In this document: one piece after another, positions 34,201 to 46,200 of the stretch
Layout: every line of letters begins with the position of its first letter
Position numbering within the stretch: the stretch's first letter is position 1
From: Eupeodes corollae
Taxonomy: Eukaryota; Arthropoda; Insecta; Diptera; Syrphidae
Direction of reading: 5' to 3'
NCBI RefSeq assembly: GCF_945859685.1
Contig: NC_079147.1
Location: 142,128,645 to 142,192,644, forward strand
Length of the DNA: 64,000 bases
Program-made: the position numbers and the translations under genes
Notes under the pieces: generated by a model
Database searches by the model: none
What the model saw: only the letters and a program-made list of their open reading frames with translations
Told to the model about the DNA's origin: nothing

Positions 34201-37200
34201 GTGAAATCTTGTAATTTAATCTCCACGCTCATGTTCGTCACAACAATGCTGTTTTCTGCAGGATAACATTTTTTTTTAGCTGATAATATTTTGTACCATG
34301 GTGGATAAATATTTGCGTTGCAGTTTTTTGCAGCAAATCTATAAGATAAGTAGGTAGATTTACTTGATTTTGTATTTATTATAAGCGCTAATGCTTCGTC
34401 TGGAGACATGGGTATAGGTATATTTTTGTCTGAATCTTTTCTGGCCCTACTTTTTTTTATAGTTGCCATTGATTCTTCAACAGCTTCTTTAACAACATGA
34501 GCGGCATCTCGCTTACCACTCTTCCATAGCGCAGATTGAGTTGCACGTGAAAGCTCTTCCAAAGAATTATTAACAACCATATTTTGTACTTTTTTTTGTT
34601 GACATCTAATACCAGCATCAAGGAAATTTTTTGATGGCCTTCCAGCTTTTGATGGTCCAGGTTGACTATCCACACCCTCGTTAACAGACAATTTCATTCT
34701 GGTTTCAAGCCATGTTTTATTTAGTTTAAAAAATCTAAGTCGGTAGTTATTTGGTTTTTTCCAACGAGATTCAACATTTTTCACAAAATTTTCCAACTTA
34801 CTTTCAATACCTTCGGTTTTCAGGTGCTTAGTGTTGTAAATATGCAATTCTAATGATCTTACACATTGAGCCCTAGTTAAATTTTTGAATTTTAACCATT
34901 CCTCAAATAATTCTAAGTACGTAATTTCGGCAACCATTTCTGAAAAAAAAATTAAATAAAATACTGGGGCAACGCGGGGACTCAAATTTTTTTTCCGTTA
35001 TATTTCTTAATACATGTACTAACTAATACAAAAGTAAGTAATATCTGCAATGATCTGCAATTTTTTATAAGACTTGATACATTTTAACTTTTCATCAAAA
35101 ATTCTATAACAACTAAAGAACGGAATAACTAAAAATATATAACATATGCTTACTGTTTTTTATAGTAGATATAATATTTAAAGCATTAAGAAATCACAAC
35201 AAACAAAAATGCACCGATAAACGTTCAATGGCGTAACGAAATCTGCAAACGCGTGTAACTCTTTGTTTTGATAATAAGTAAAATGTTAAGAATTTGTTAT
35301 GGTTGGTGTTGCCATACTACTAAAATATTTACAACAGTCATTAACTTAATGCGTTATTACATAGTTTCGGTATCTAGCACTCGATTTATAAGGGGTTTGG
35401 GTCAAATTATTATATGTCAGAAATTTGAATAAATTCGTTTTGGATGTCGATTCTGGACCACAGTGCGTCCTGTTGAAACTACATATCGCCCACATCTTTG
35501 CCTTTGAATTCGGGCCATACAAAGTTCGCTGTCATCTCAATATTCAGAAGACAAGCCTCATTTTGAGAAAAAATACTGCCCGACGATGCCGCCAGCCCAT
35601 AAACCGCACCAAACGGTCGAAGAGACACTCTTTGTGGGTGCATTGGTTTTAAACCAGATGCGGATTCTGTTAATTGACGAACCCACTGAGGTGAAAATGT
35701 GCCTCATCACTAAGATAATTTTCTTCAAAAATTGATCATCCACTGTCGCTATTTCTTGCTACTATTCTGACCATTGGAGACTCTTGAACTCTTGACTAGT
35801 TCTTGAGTTAATTCCACTTTGCTAACGTTTAAATGTAAGTCTTTAAGTATAATATTCATAAACAACTAGCGTGAGTGGTGCAATTGTTGGACACAAAGAC
35901 ACTTTATATAAAGACCGGAAACCAATTTGTCATTCTTATTTACCTACAAGCTGAAATTTCAATTCATGCAACCACTATGCTAATATAAATTCTCCACCCA
36001 AAGCAAAGGCACTCCTAAAGTGAATTCACCACGATTGATTCATAAAAATGTGGGCTGAAAAGTTTGTTTTATTTTGTGATTTTGTTATATAATACTAATA
36101 AGAATTTGACAGAAAAATATCATGTTTTAAGTTGTTTCAAAATGTATCTAATAAATACAATTCTCCTGTCACAATGTTAGTTGCCATACTCCTTCGAAAC
36201 GGCTTAACCAATTTCAATGAAATTTTGCAGATACATTCGGAAGGTCTGAGAATAGTTTTTTATCTATTTTTTATATTCCTAAGTGCTAATGTTTAATTGC
36301 ATCAACATCGTACACGATGCATCGATCTTACGTAGTATTCAGTGACGCTATGTACAATGAAGCATTGATTGCTATTGAGGATCTTTGCATTATCATTGCC
36401 AACTTAGCACTCAGTCATTTCGGTATGCATTTTTTTTTATATTATACGTGCACTCAAGGGGATATGAATACCCTTATCATGATTAATCACAGTGCGAGCA
36501 ATGAAGAAGGGAGGATAGGATTAGAAAGGAGATACCGATGCACATTGGTTTTAAATGTCTGCATATTGTAATGAGTGGTAAACATTGAGTCTGGTAAAGC
36601 ATTCCACATTCGTGTGGTGCGACTGAAAAAAGAATCTCTGTACTTTACAGTACGTCCGAAATTGGGCTCAAGAGCAAACTGATGACCATTCCTAGAGGAA
36701 CGGGTGTTACGGTTGAATTGTTTGAAGGGAGGAATGCAACTGGCTATTTCATTAGACCATTGTTTATGAAAGTAGCGATAAAATAATGACAGGCATGTAA
36801 CCTTACGACGGTGCTCGAGAGATACAAAAGTTTCAGTTAGACAACGGTCACCTATCATCTTTAGAGCTCTCTCTTGAATTTTGTCTAGGAGACTCAAGTA
36901 GATTATAGGAGCACCTGCCCAGATATGGGAATTGTACTCGAGTTTCGGACGAATATAGGCTTTATAGATTATAGCCAGATCAGTAGGAGTAAAAAACTTC
37001 TTGCACCTTCGAAGAAAACCTAAACACTTAGCAGCATTTTTGACGATGTCAAATATGTGATCACTCCACAACAAGTGGCTTGTAATGCACATACCTAAGA
37101 CTGAAAGCTGTTCGGTCTCCTCGATGCAAGTACCACTCATGGATAGTGGCATAGGGGAAAGGTTACGCTTCTGTGACAGTAGAGAGCATTGAGTTTTCGA

Positions 37201-40200
37201 AGCAGTAAATTCTACACGGTTTTTGATTCCCCATTGGACAATGCTGTTAAGATCAGAATTTAATGAGGTCATCATACGCTGCCGTTGGTAGTCCACATCC
37301 GAAGAACAAGGATGAGAATCTAGAAATGAATATGAAAAGCTGAGGGTACTGTCATCAGCGAAACAATTAAGTGGGTTAGAAGTTTCAGACAAAAGATCAT
37401 TTATAAAAATAAGGAAAAGTGTGGGAGACAAAACGGAGCCCTGGGGCACACCAGCGTTTATTTTGTGGATATCAGATTTGAACCCGTCCAAGACTACTTG
37501 AATTGAACGGTCCGAAAGGTAATTTCTAACCCAACAAAGCAGGGATTCATCAATACCAAATGCACGCATTTTCGATAAGAGAGCTTCGTGCAATAATCTT
37601 ACTTTCTCCAAAACGATGTAAATATTTGTTCCACTGTTCGGTGAGATAAACCATAAGATCACCAGTGGATCTATTGCAACGAAAACGAAAGCCATACTGC
37701 CGGTCATTAAGAAGCTTCCGTTCTTCAAGATATTTCTTAAGCTAAACATTTATCAGTGTTTCCATGACCTTGAAAAGAAGGGACGTAAGTGCAATAATTC
37801 TTGCTAAAATGCGATCAAATAATGGTTTCGCATTGGCTGTTGCATCTTCTGGCAATGCGGCAACTTTACTGGATTGAGGCAGAACAGCTCATTCAGTATT
37901 TAAACTGCAACTAAATATTCAAAATAATCCAGACGCGGTTTATAATATAAAAAAAAAAAAACAATAATCCATGGCCACATTGCAGAAACAGTGTAAAACT
38001 ATCAACTGGGAGGAATGCACTAAGGCACACAATCATTTGCTTGCAGCGTTTAACGTACGCTGATGAGATCAACGAGTGTTTTAAATCATCACCACTCTGG
38101 CGTAATGTTGAAAAACTACAACTAAAAGTAAATAACCATGTTCAAATGCTTCAAGAGCTAAAACATTCTCAAAACAACTGTTGGCAATTGGCGACGGAAA
38201 AGTTACTACAGGTGAAACTGGATGCATAAAATTACCGGTCGATTTCTGCACCATTATTGATTCACCAGCAAAAAATGTAGATGTTAAGGAATTAAACCCC
38301 AAAATGTAACATTTGTTACCAGGAGACTTGGTGTCATACAAATCTATTGATACAGTTTGTGATGCTACTGAAGCTGTAAATTATCCAACTGAGTTTTTGA
38401 ACTCATTGCATTTACCAGACATGCCACCGCCTAATTTACAACTGAAGGTTGGATCTCCGGTAATTTTCCTATGTAATTTGAACCCACTACGGTTGTGCAA
38501 CGGCACGCGATTAGTAATTAAAAATTTAATGAAAAATGCTATCGAAGCCATAATTCTAAATGGCAAATTTCGATGTTAAAATATATTATTACCACGAATC
38601 CCCACTATACCCACTATGTGCCAAATTAATTCAAACACATTCAGTTTTCAATTAGATTGGCATTTGCTCTATACCTCTCCTACTTATATACCACATCCTT
38701 ACACACTTACAATAAGTTATTTATTTCTAGCAAAATATGACAAAAAACGTGTGTCGGGTCAGCTCGTAAGTAATGCTTCACTTAGTGGCTACGGCGACAT
38801 TAGTTATTGCGTATAATACACTTTATAATTCAATAAAACGTTATAATTGTCCGATCAAGACATTTGTTGTATTATGTAAAAATATAAACAAAAATGTAAA
38901 AAAAAATTAACTTTAAAGGTAATATAAAGAGTTCTGATCCAGGTGCAATTATACGTTCCAAAAATTATCTTTTTTTTAATGTTTTAATATTTGTATTTTT
39001 AAAATACGATGACGTTTTCATAAAAGTATTTTTATAATTTCAAAAAAGTGACCAAGTCTTAACAATTTAACTATACAGTCCCTGGCCATATTATTAGACG
39101 TGCTTTAGATTTTGTGCAAAATCATGATTTCCAGGCAGATTTAAAGAATTTGTTTTTAACTAATATTTTCAGTATTGTTGTTGTTATTTTTGTAATTTGT
39201 TTCAATATTTTTTGAACCTCCTTTTGCTCAATTCTACGCTGCATACTGTCAATGCATGATTTGACTGTTTCCTGCATTTCCTGGGTGGTGATTCCACACT
39301 TGAGTTACCCTTTCAATAAGTGACCGCATCTTTAGCTACTTCCCTCTTCATCAGCTCTTGAGTTCATATCAGGGCTGTTTCCCGGCCAGTCCAACAGAGG
39401 GATGTTTTGTTCCCTCAATAAGTTTTTATGGACCGGGCTGTGTGGCATGGAGCTATATCTTGCCTAACAATGTAACAATATACAGCCATTCTTGAACGTT
39501 AAAAATATTGCATAAAATCTAATAATTATAAAAATTCTGCTGTTTAGTAGTTTAGTTTTTCAAATAAAAAAAAAAACACATAAAAGTGTGACATAACCTG
39601 AATTAAGAAAATTTAAAACACATTCCACATAACATCAAATATAAAATTCTTACCTCACCAATTAAATAAAAAAAAACATCTGTTAAAACAAGTAAATACA
39701 TCGCGTCGAACTGTTGTTGGATTTCATATTTATTCATGGACATAATGTTAAAACGACGATGAGTTGAGATGGACGGCTGTTCAGCAACACAATCACGAGG
39801 AATATTTTCTGCAGTATGAGCTATATGACTGGTGTTTTCAGATCTCCTAGAGACCCTGTTTGCTCACATTTTTACACGATTTTTCCATTTGTGTACTCAT
39901 TTTTTTTCGATTAAATTTACCGAACAAATTAAGAAGTGCATGATATGCAAGAAGTCTTGTCCTGGGTTAAAGAAAACGCGATATCAACATTTGAAATCCG
40001 TGTTTTCTCAGATAGTCAGGCCGCTATAAAATCTCTGGACTCTGTCTTTACAAACTCAATAACAGTCCAAAACTGTCGATTATCTCTAATAAAGATGGCA
40101 CAACAGTTTCATATTAACCTTTGCTGGGTGCAGTACAACCCATTCTAACACGTTTTGCAGATGCTAGCATATCTATCGCTACATGAAGGTACATTATTGC

Positions 40201-43200
40201 AAAAATCAAGTGGAGTAACATCACCAAGTCTCAGGGCACAAACAACATCTAGCCTACACTAGATTTGAAGCGATCAAGGTGCTTGCTATTTCTAAGCAAA
40301 TCCCATATAAGCCCGATAACCGGTGTCATAGCCGAGTGCTGGGCGAAAATGAGTTTTGAAGAAGCTGTATGGAAGAGGAACAGGAGAAAACAGTTCTTCA
40401 CCTTCTGTGTATATACCCTGCTCTAGCTCAAAACCGCTAGAACTACCTAGGAGAATTCTTATATAACGATGCAAACAATAAAAATCATATAAGCAAAATC
40501 AGCCTTTCACGTTTCGTAAAGGACTCAAACTGTTTTCATTGAGATTAGAAGAAAGTTTCAAAATTTTGGTATCACAATAGGCCATTAAACTGGCATAAAT
40601 GGGTACTACTCCATCACAAACATCCACTATAACCTAACCTTACCTATGATATGCACTTTGATTTTAACGCCCATTTGCATAATAAGCCTGAATTACTTTA
40701 ACGCGTTGCTCAATTTCGTATCCTTAAATGGTTCAAATTGACTTAATCTGAAATTGAGAAAAGTCAAATGAAATGCATTAAAAAGTTTGACGTTAAGGTG
40801 TGGATCACATTCCACATCGGCCCTTAAAATTAAACCACCCTTTAAATAGAAAGAAATAATTTTCTATTTTTTGTCAAAACCAACTGTCTGCGATCTTTCG
40901 TTGGAAAACGAATGAAGCACCATCTCACTCTTGAATCTCAATAAATTCATATTTCTTCCCAGGGTGTTACTACCCCCTAACAGCATTTGACTACTATACC
41001 TATGACCAATTAGAATTATATAGATTCAATTAACTTTATAATGTTGTTAGTCGACTTATCCAATAAACAAATTATATTCCTCATTAAATGCAAATTGAGA
41101 CAATTTGTTTGCCTACTTGCTATGCTGAATTGCATTTTACTCCTTTCCTGTTGACCTGCCTGTAATATTATTGCCGGGCAAATAATATTAAATGGTCGCG
41201 CTTTATTTTATGTAGGTTTCTTTTTTTCATGGTGGATATTTTAAGGCTTTAGCAGCATAGCAGCTTCTGCTTTTATGCCTTTTGTAGTCGGATTTCACCA
41301 TCCACCCTATTTCATTGGAATAGAATGTTGCTTTTAATAAAATGTGGCACGTGTTGTCCTGTTGAGTGTTCGTAAAAATCATAATGAAAGTCAGTAGATG
41401 CAATTAGGTTCTTAATTAGCTATGAGTATGAAGCTAATAAGTCATTGATGAAATGTGTGTAATATATGTACATAGTCGTGCCATAAATTCTGTTACGAAA
41501 CTTAAAGACCTTGTAAAATTGCAAGAACACACATTAATTCTAAATCCAGACATATTCCAATCACGCCGCACAAATACATCAAATTTTAACCAATTTACGA
41601 TCCAAATTATAAAGGGTGATTTTTTTGAGGTTAGGATTTTCATGCATTAGTATTTGACAGATCACGCGGGATTTCAGACATGGTGTCAAAGAGAAAGATG
41701 CTCAGTATGCTTTGACATTTCATCATGAATAGACTTACTAACGAGCAACAACGTCGAATTTTCAGTGAATGGGCCCTAGAAAAGTTGGCAGAAAATCCGC
41801 TTTTTTATCGACAAATTTTGTTCAGCGATGAGGCTCATTTCTGGTTGAATGGCTACGTAAATAAGCAAAATTGCCGCATTTGGAGTGAAGAGCAACCAGA
41901 AGCCGTTCAAGAACTGCCCATGCACCCCAAAAAATGCACTGTTTGGTGTGGTTTGTACGCTGGTGGAATCATTGGACCGTATTTTTTCAAAGATGCCGTT
42001 GGACGCAACGTTACGGTGAATGGCGATCGCTATCGTTCAATGCTAACAAACTTTTTGTTGCCAAAAATGGAAGAACTGAACTTGGTTGACATGTGGTTTC
42101 AACAAGATGGCGCTACATGCCACACAGCTCGCGATTCTATGGCCATTTTGAGGGAAAACTTCGGAGAACAATTCATCTCAAGGATTGGACCGGTAAGTTG
42201 GCCACCAAGATCATGCGATTTGACGCCTTTAGACTATTTTTTGTGGGGCTACGTCAAGTCTAAAGTCTACACAAATAAGCCAGCAACTATTCCAGCTTTG
42301 GAAGACAACATTTCCGAAGAAATTCGGGCTATTCCGGCCGAAATGCTCGAAAAAGTTACCCAAAATTGGACTTTCCGAATGGACCACCTAAGACGCAGCC
42401 GCGGTCAACATTTAAATGAAATTATCTTCAAAAAGTAAATGTCATGGACCAATCTAACGTTTCAAATAAAGAATCGATGAGATTTTGCAAATTTTATGCG
42501 TTTTTTTTTTTAAAAAGTTCTCAAGCTCTTAAAAAATCACCGTTTATAAACTACATATAAAGCTCATAGGCTTATTTCATACTACACGGTTTTGACCGTA
42601 CGGTAAAAAACGACGGCATAAACCGGATCAATGGTTAATTACACATTATACGTATGATGTGAAAACATGCATTTCGTCACGTACGCCACTAAGCTTATAG
42701 CGCCGCCGCCGTCCAGCTGCCGTATACTGTAGTGGCAGTAGACGGTTGCTAAACGTGAAAGCGTATATTCTCTTTTTCGGTACGGTAACAACCATGTGGT
42801 GTGAAACGAGCCATACTGTTTAGTTGTAAAGGGTAGATGTTGAAATGGAATAAAACAAGCTTTGTGTGAGGTTATAACAAAATTATTTTTTTATTTGAAA
42901 GGGGGAAGGATCTCATTAAGAGTGGAATATGAGACATCATTCAAATGCCCGCCTCGGCTTCTGACGGTGGCACGGATCCGAATGGTCTAATTTTCAATGA
43001 CTTCCGCATAGATTTGAGCGATGGCCTGTGTTATGTTCACCTTCAGGGCATCGATCGATTGTGGTTTTTATTTGCATAGACCTGCGACTTCAAGAAACCC
43101 CACAGGAAAAAGTCTAGCAGAGTCACACTAACAAGTAACTAGTTTCTCTCTTAGATGAATTACCATGCTCAAATTTTTCGTTAAGTTAACTGCAAGGTAT

Positions 43201-46200
43201 TTGAATTCCGTGACAACGTCCATGACCTTTCCATTATAGAACCATTTTTCTTTCACTGAATTGCGGCCTCCTCCTCATTTAAAAATCAAATTTTTGGATT
43301 TATTAAGATTCACCATCAAACTCCAAAGCTGACAATACTGAAACAGGCGGTTTAATATTCAGGTGATGCTGCCAAAGGAATATTGTCGTCCGCAAACAGC
43401 AATGCTTTTATTATTTCTCCGGCGAAGTCTATGCAACCTGGTAAGAGGTCTGTAAGATCTTCAATAAACAAGGCGAACAGACTCGAACTCAATGTACAGC
43501 CTTGTATGACTGCCGATTGTGTTTTAAACGCTCTCCACAACGAGTAAGCAGGCTGAAAATGGTAGTAATAACTTAGATTGCCAGAAATTGCATCAGAACA
43601 ATATACACCAAAATAAGCCATTGTTTTAAAAGATCAAATTTTTCTGGCATACTTTCTCATTTTCTGGCTTTTTGCATCTAGTATATTTTTGTAATTTTCT
43701 TCGCAAAATAGGAAATTATATTAGAAAAAAAATTTAAGTTTCAACAAAACTTGTAACATTTTTGCATGAAATGTACCCACAAACCCTCTAAACTATTTTG
43801 TGTTAATTTTTTGAATATGGCATATTTAAGAAACTGTTGATTTTCGATAAAAAATACTGACCCATTTTTGAGATATTGAATTAAAAAAAAAAAAAAAACA
43901 AAATGTAATATTTTATTTTTTAAATTATTTTTAAAGTAAAATTTAACATTTTTGATCTTCAAATATTTTTAAGATTTATTAGTTCTTGAGAAAACTTAAA
44001 AACAAAAAAAGAGGCTGGGATGCGATCCACACTGATTGATAACTTCCCATCCCGCCTGTCGATTTGTCATCTAAAGAAATAGTTTAGTTTGTAAATCTAT
44101 CGAACACAATATTTTCTGTGCAATAAAAAAAGTTTGAAGGCAATATTTTTAATTTTTGAAAAGCTATTTGAGTCGAAAGTAAATTTTTATCAAGTTTTAG
44201 TATTGTTTTTTTGTTAGGTTTTTATTTTTTGTAACAATTTGTAAGTCTTGTTGACTCTTTTAAAATCAAAATATTTTCTAGCATCTACGAGAAGCAGACT
44301 GATAGCGATAGTAATAATAGACTCCCGAAAATTTAATTCGAAAAAACTACTTCCAAAAAAGCCTAAAAATTCTTCATATCAAGTCCTCTCTCATTTTCTG
44401 GACTTTTTGAATTTTTGCAGCGCTCTTCGCATTAATAAAAATGGAAACAAGAAAAATATATGTACAAAATAATCCCTAATGAATTATTTGCATTCACTTT
44501 TTAAATCAAAACATTTGAAAATTAATCTCTTAAAATGTTTTCAAATAAAGATGTATCATCAACAATTCAATACTTAACTCCAACTTTGACTATGAATAAA
44601 AAAGACAAAAATCAATAATTCTTTTTATGGCTATATTTTCAAGCCTACAAGAAATCACCTTTATTTTTTGTGTCTCTCTTTGTATTATATTACCTTATAT
44701 GCATAATATTCTATCTACTCCTGAAAAACATGATACAAATCGATTCAAGTTTGCTCAATGACCTGTGCTTTGTTCAAGGGAATGCCTTAATTTAATTTTT
44801 TATCCTTTCAATCGAATAACTCTATTTATTTGTGCAAATGCATACAACAAAATAGGAACGCTGCAATAGCAATTCAATTCCCTTCCCTTCCCAGCCCAAG
44901 GCTAATGATATACAAGATAGTTATAGAAACTTTCTAACCCAGCAACCCCTTTAGTTGAGAAGCATATCCTTCCTTCTGCATGAATAAAACATTTTTAGAA
45001 GCTACTATATATTATGATGTGTAAATATTTGCAAAAACAATGTCTCGAGATGACAGAGTTTGTGTTTTGTTGTTTGTTTGACACCAATTATTCAAATTTC
45101 ATTTTAATTCTATTTTAGTTATCTTTTCTCAAACGACTCCTGCCAATTGTGAAAACATTGGGAGCAACTGGCCTTCTCATTGAATATGAAGATATGTTTC
45201 CCTATACTGGTTCTCTGCAGCCCTTGGCCGCCCTAAATGCATACAAAGCTGATGAACTCAAGGTAAGTGGCATGTGATATAGTTCAAACAAAGTTTTATA
45301 TATTTTTTGTATTACTGCAGGATTTTTTGGAATCAGTTGCGATGCATGGTTTAACAGCGATGCCGCTAGTTCAAACCTTCGGGCATATGGAATTTGCTCT
45401 CAAGCTACAGGGATTCGAACATATGCGGGAAATTCCTGAATCGCCTCAATCCATTTGTCCCAGCCAAAAAGTATCAATGTCCTTCCTTCAAGATATGTTG
45501 ACACAAGTGATTGAGTTTCATATGAATGTTGTTGGAGACAGTAATTTGCATGGGAACAACAACCAGTCTCATCAGCCCGAACAGCATCAACGGGAACGTC
45601 CGCAGGCATCACATCATCATCAACATCAAACTCAGCCACTGAGATTCAGTCACATTCATATCGGGTGTGATGAAGTCGCCCGCATGGGTGAGTGTGATAA
45701 ATGTCGACAACATTCTCGCAACGAACTCTTCCTATCGCATGTGACAGCTGTTTCAAGCTTTGTGCGAGCGAAATGGCCACAACTGAAAGTTGTTATCTGG
45801 GACGATATGCTCCGTGATATGACTTTAAGTGAAATGCAACATTCACATATCGGAAAATATGTAGAGCCGATGATTTGGGTCTATGCCAGTGATGTTTATA
45901 GATTTATACAACCTCAGTTATGGGATATGTACTCGAAAGTTTTCCCAACTGCATGGGGAGCATCGGCTTTTAAAGGTGCATTTGGCGAAAGTCTTATGAT
46001 ACCTTTTTTACAAAGGCATTTGGACAATAATATGCGATGGCTTGCTGTCATTGCCAGAGAGGGTGGGAGGTAATTTTATTTTGTTTTTGCTTTTGTTTGA
46101 AAGCATATTTAGTTAACGCTTTGGTTTTAAGGTTTTCCAAAGGATTTAAGGGACTGGCATTGACTGGTTGGCAACGTTATGATCATTTTGCAACATTATG

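Larger units (their letters stand above)
32071..45118 (+). other. 13 kb intron of the hexosaminidase gene, transposon-filled
   Basis: Donor AAG|GTATGG and acceptor TTTTAG|TTATC are both phase 0, and the protein reads straight across (GAPPK then LSFLKRLLP), so no exon is missing inside. The other introns are 50-110 bp. Nearly half of this intron is identifiable transposon sequence, listed separately. Confidence 0.85.

Noticed and set aside
34192..34206. GGACCACTGTG and GGACCACAGTG (35453) as Transib terminal CAC motifs
   Set aside because: Both fall inside coding of transposases (Transib N-half and a mariner remnant), so they are not element ends.
36317..36571. 84-residue + strand ORF as a gene
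   Set aside because: Its first third is Helitron helicase and the rest is antisense of a LINE end; a chimeric chance frame.
43741..43962. Minus-strand Phe/Lys-rich ORF
   Set aside because: Translation of A/T homopolymers, no protein-like signal.
45400..45639. Minus-strand ORF overlapping hexosaminidase exon 4
   Set aside because: Shadow of a well-supported exon with catalytic motif on the other strand.
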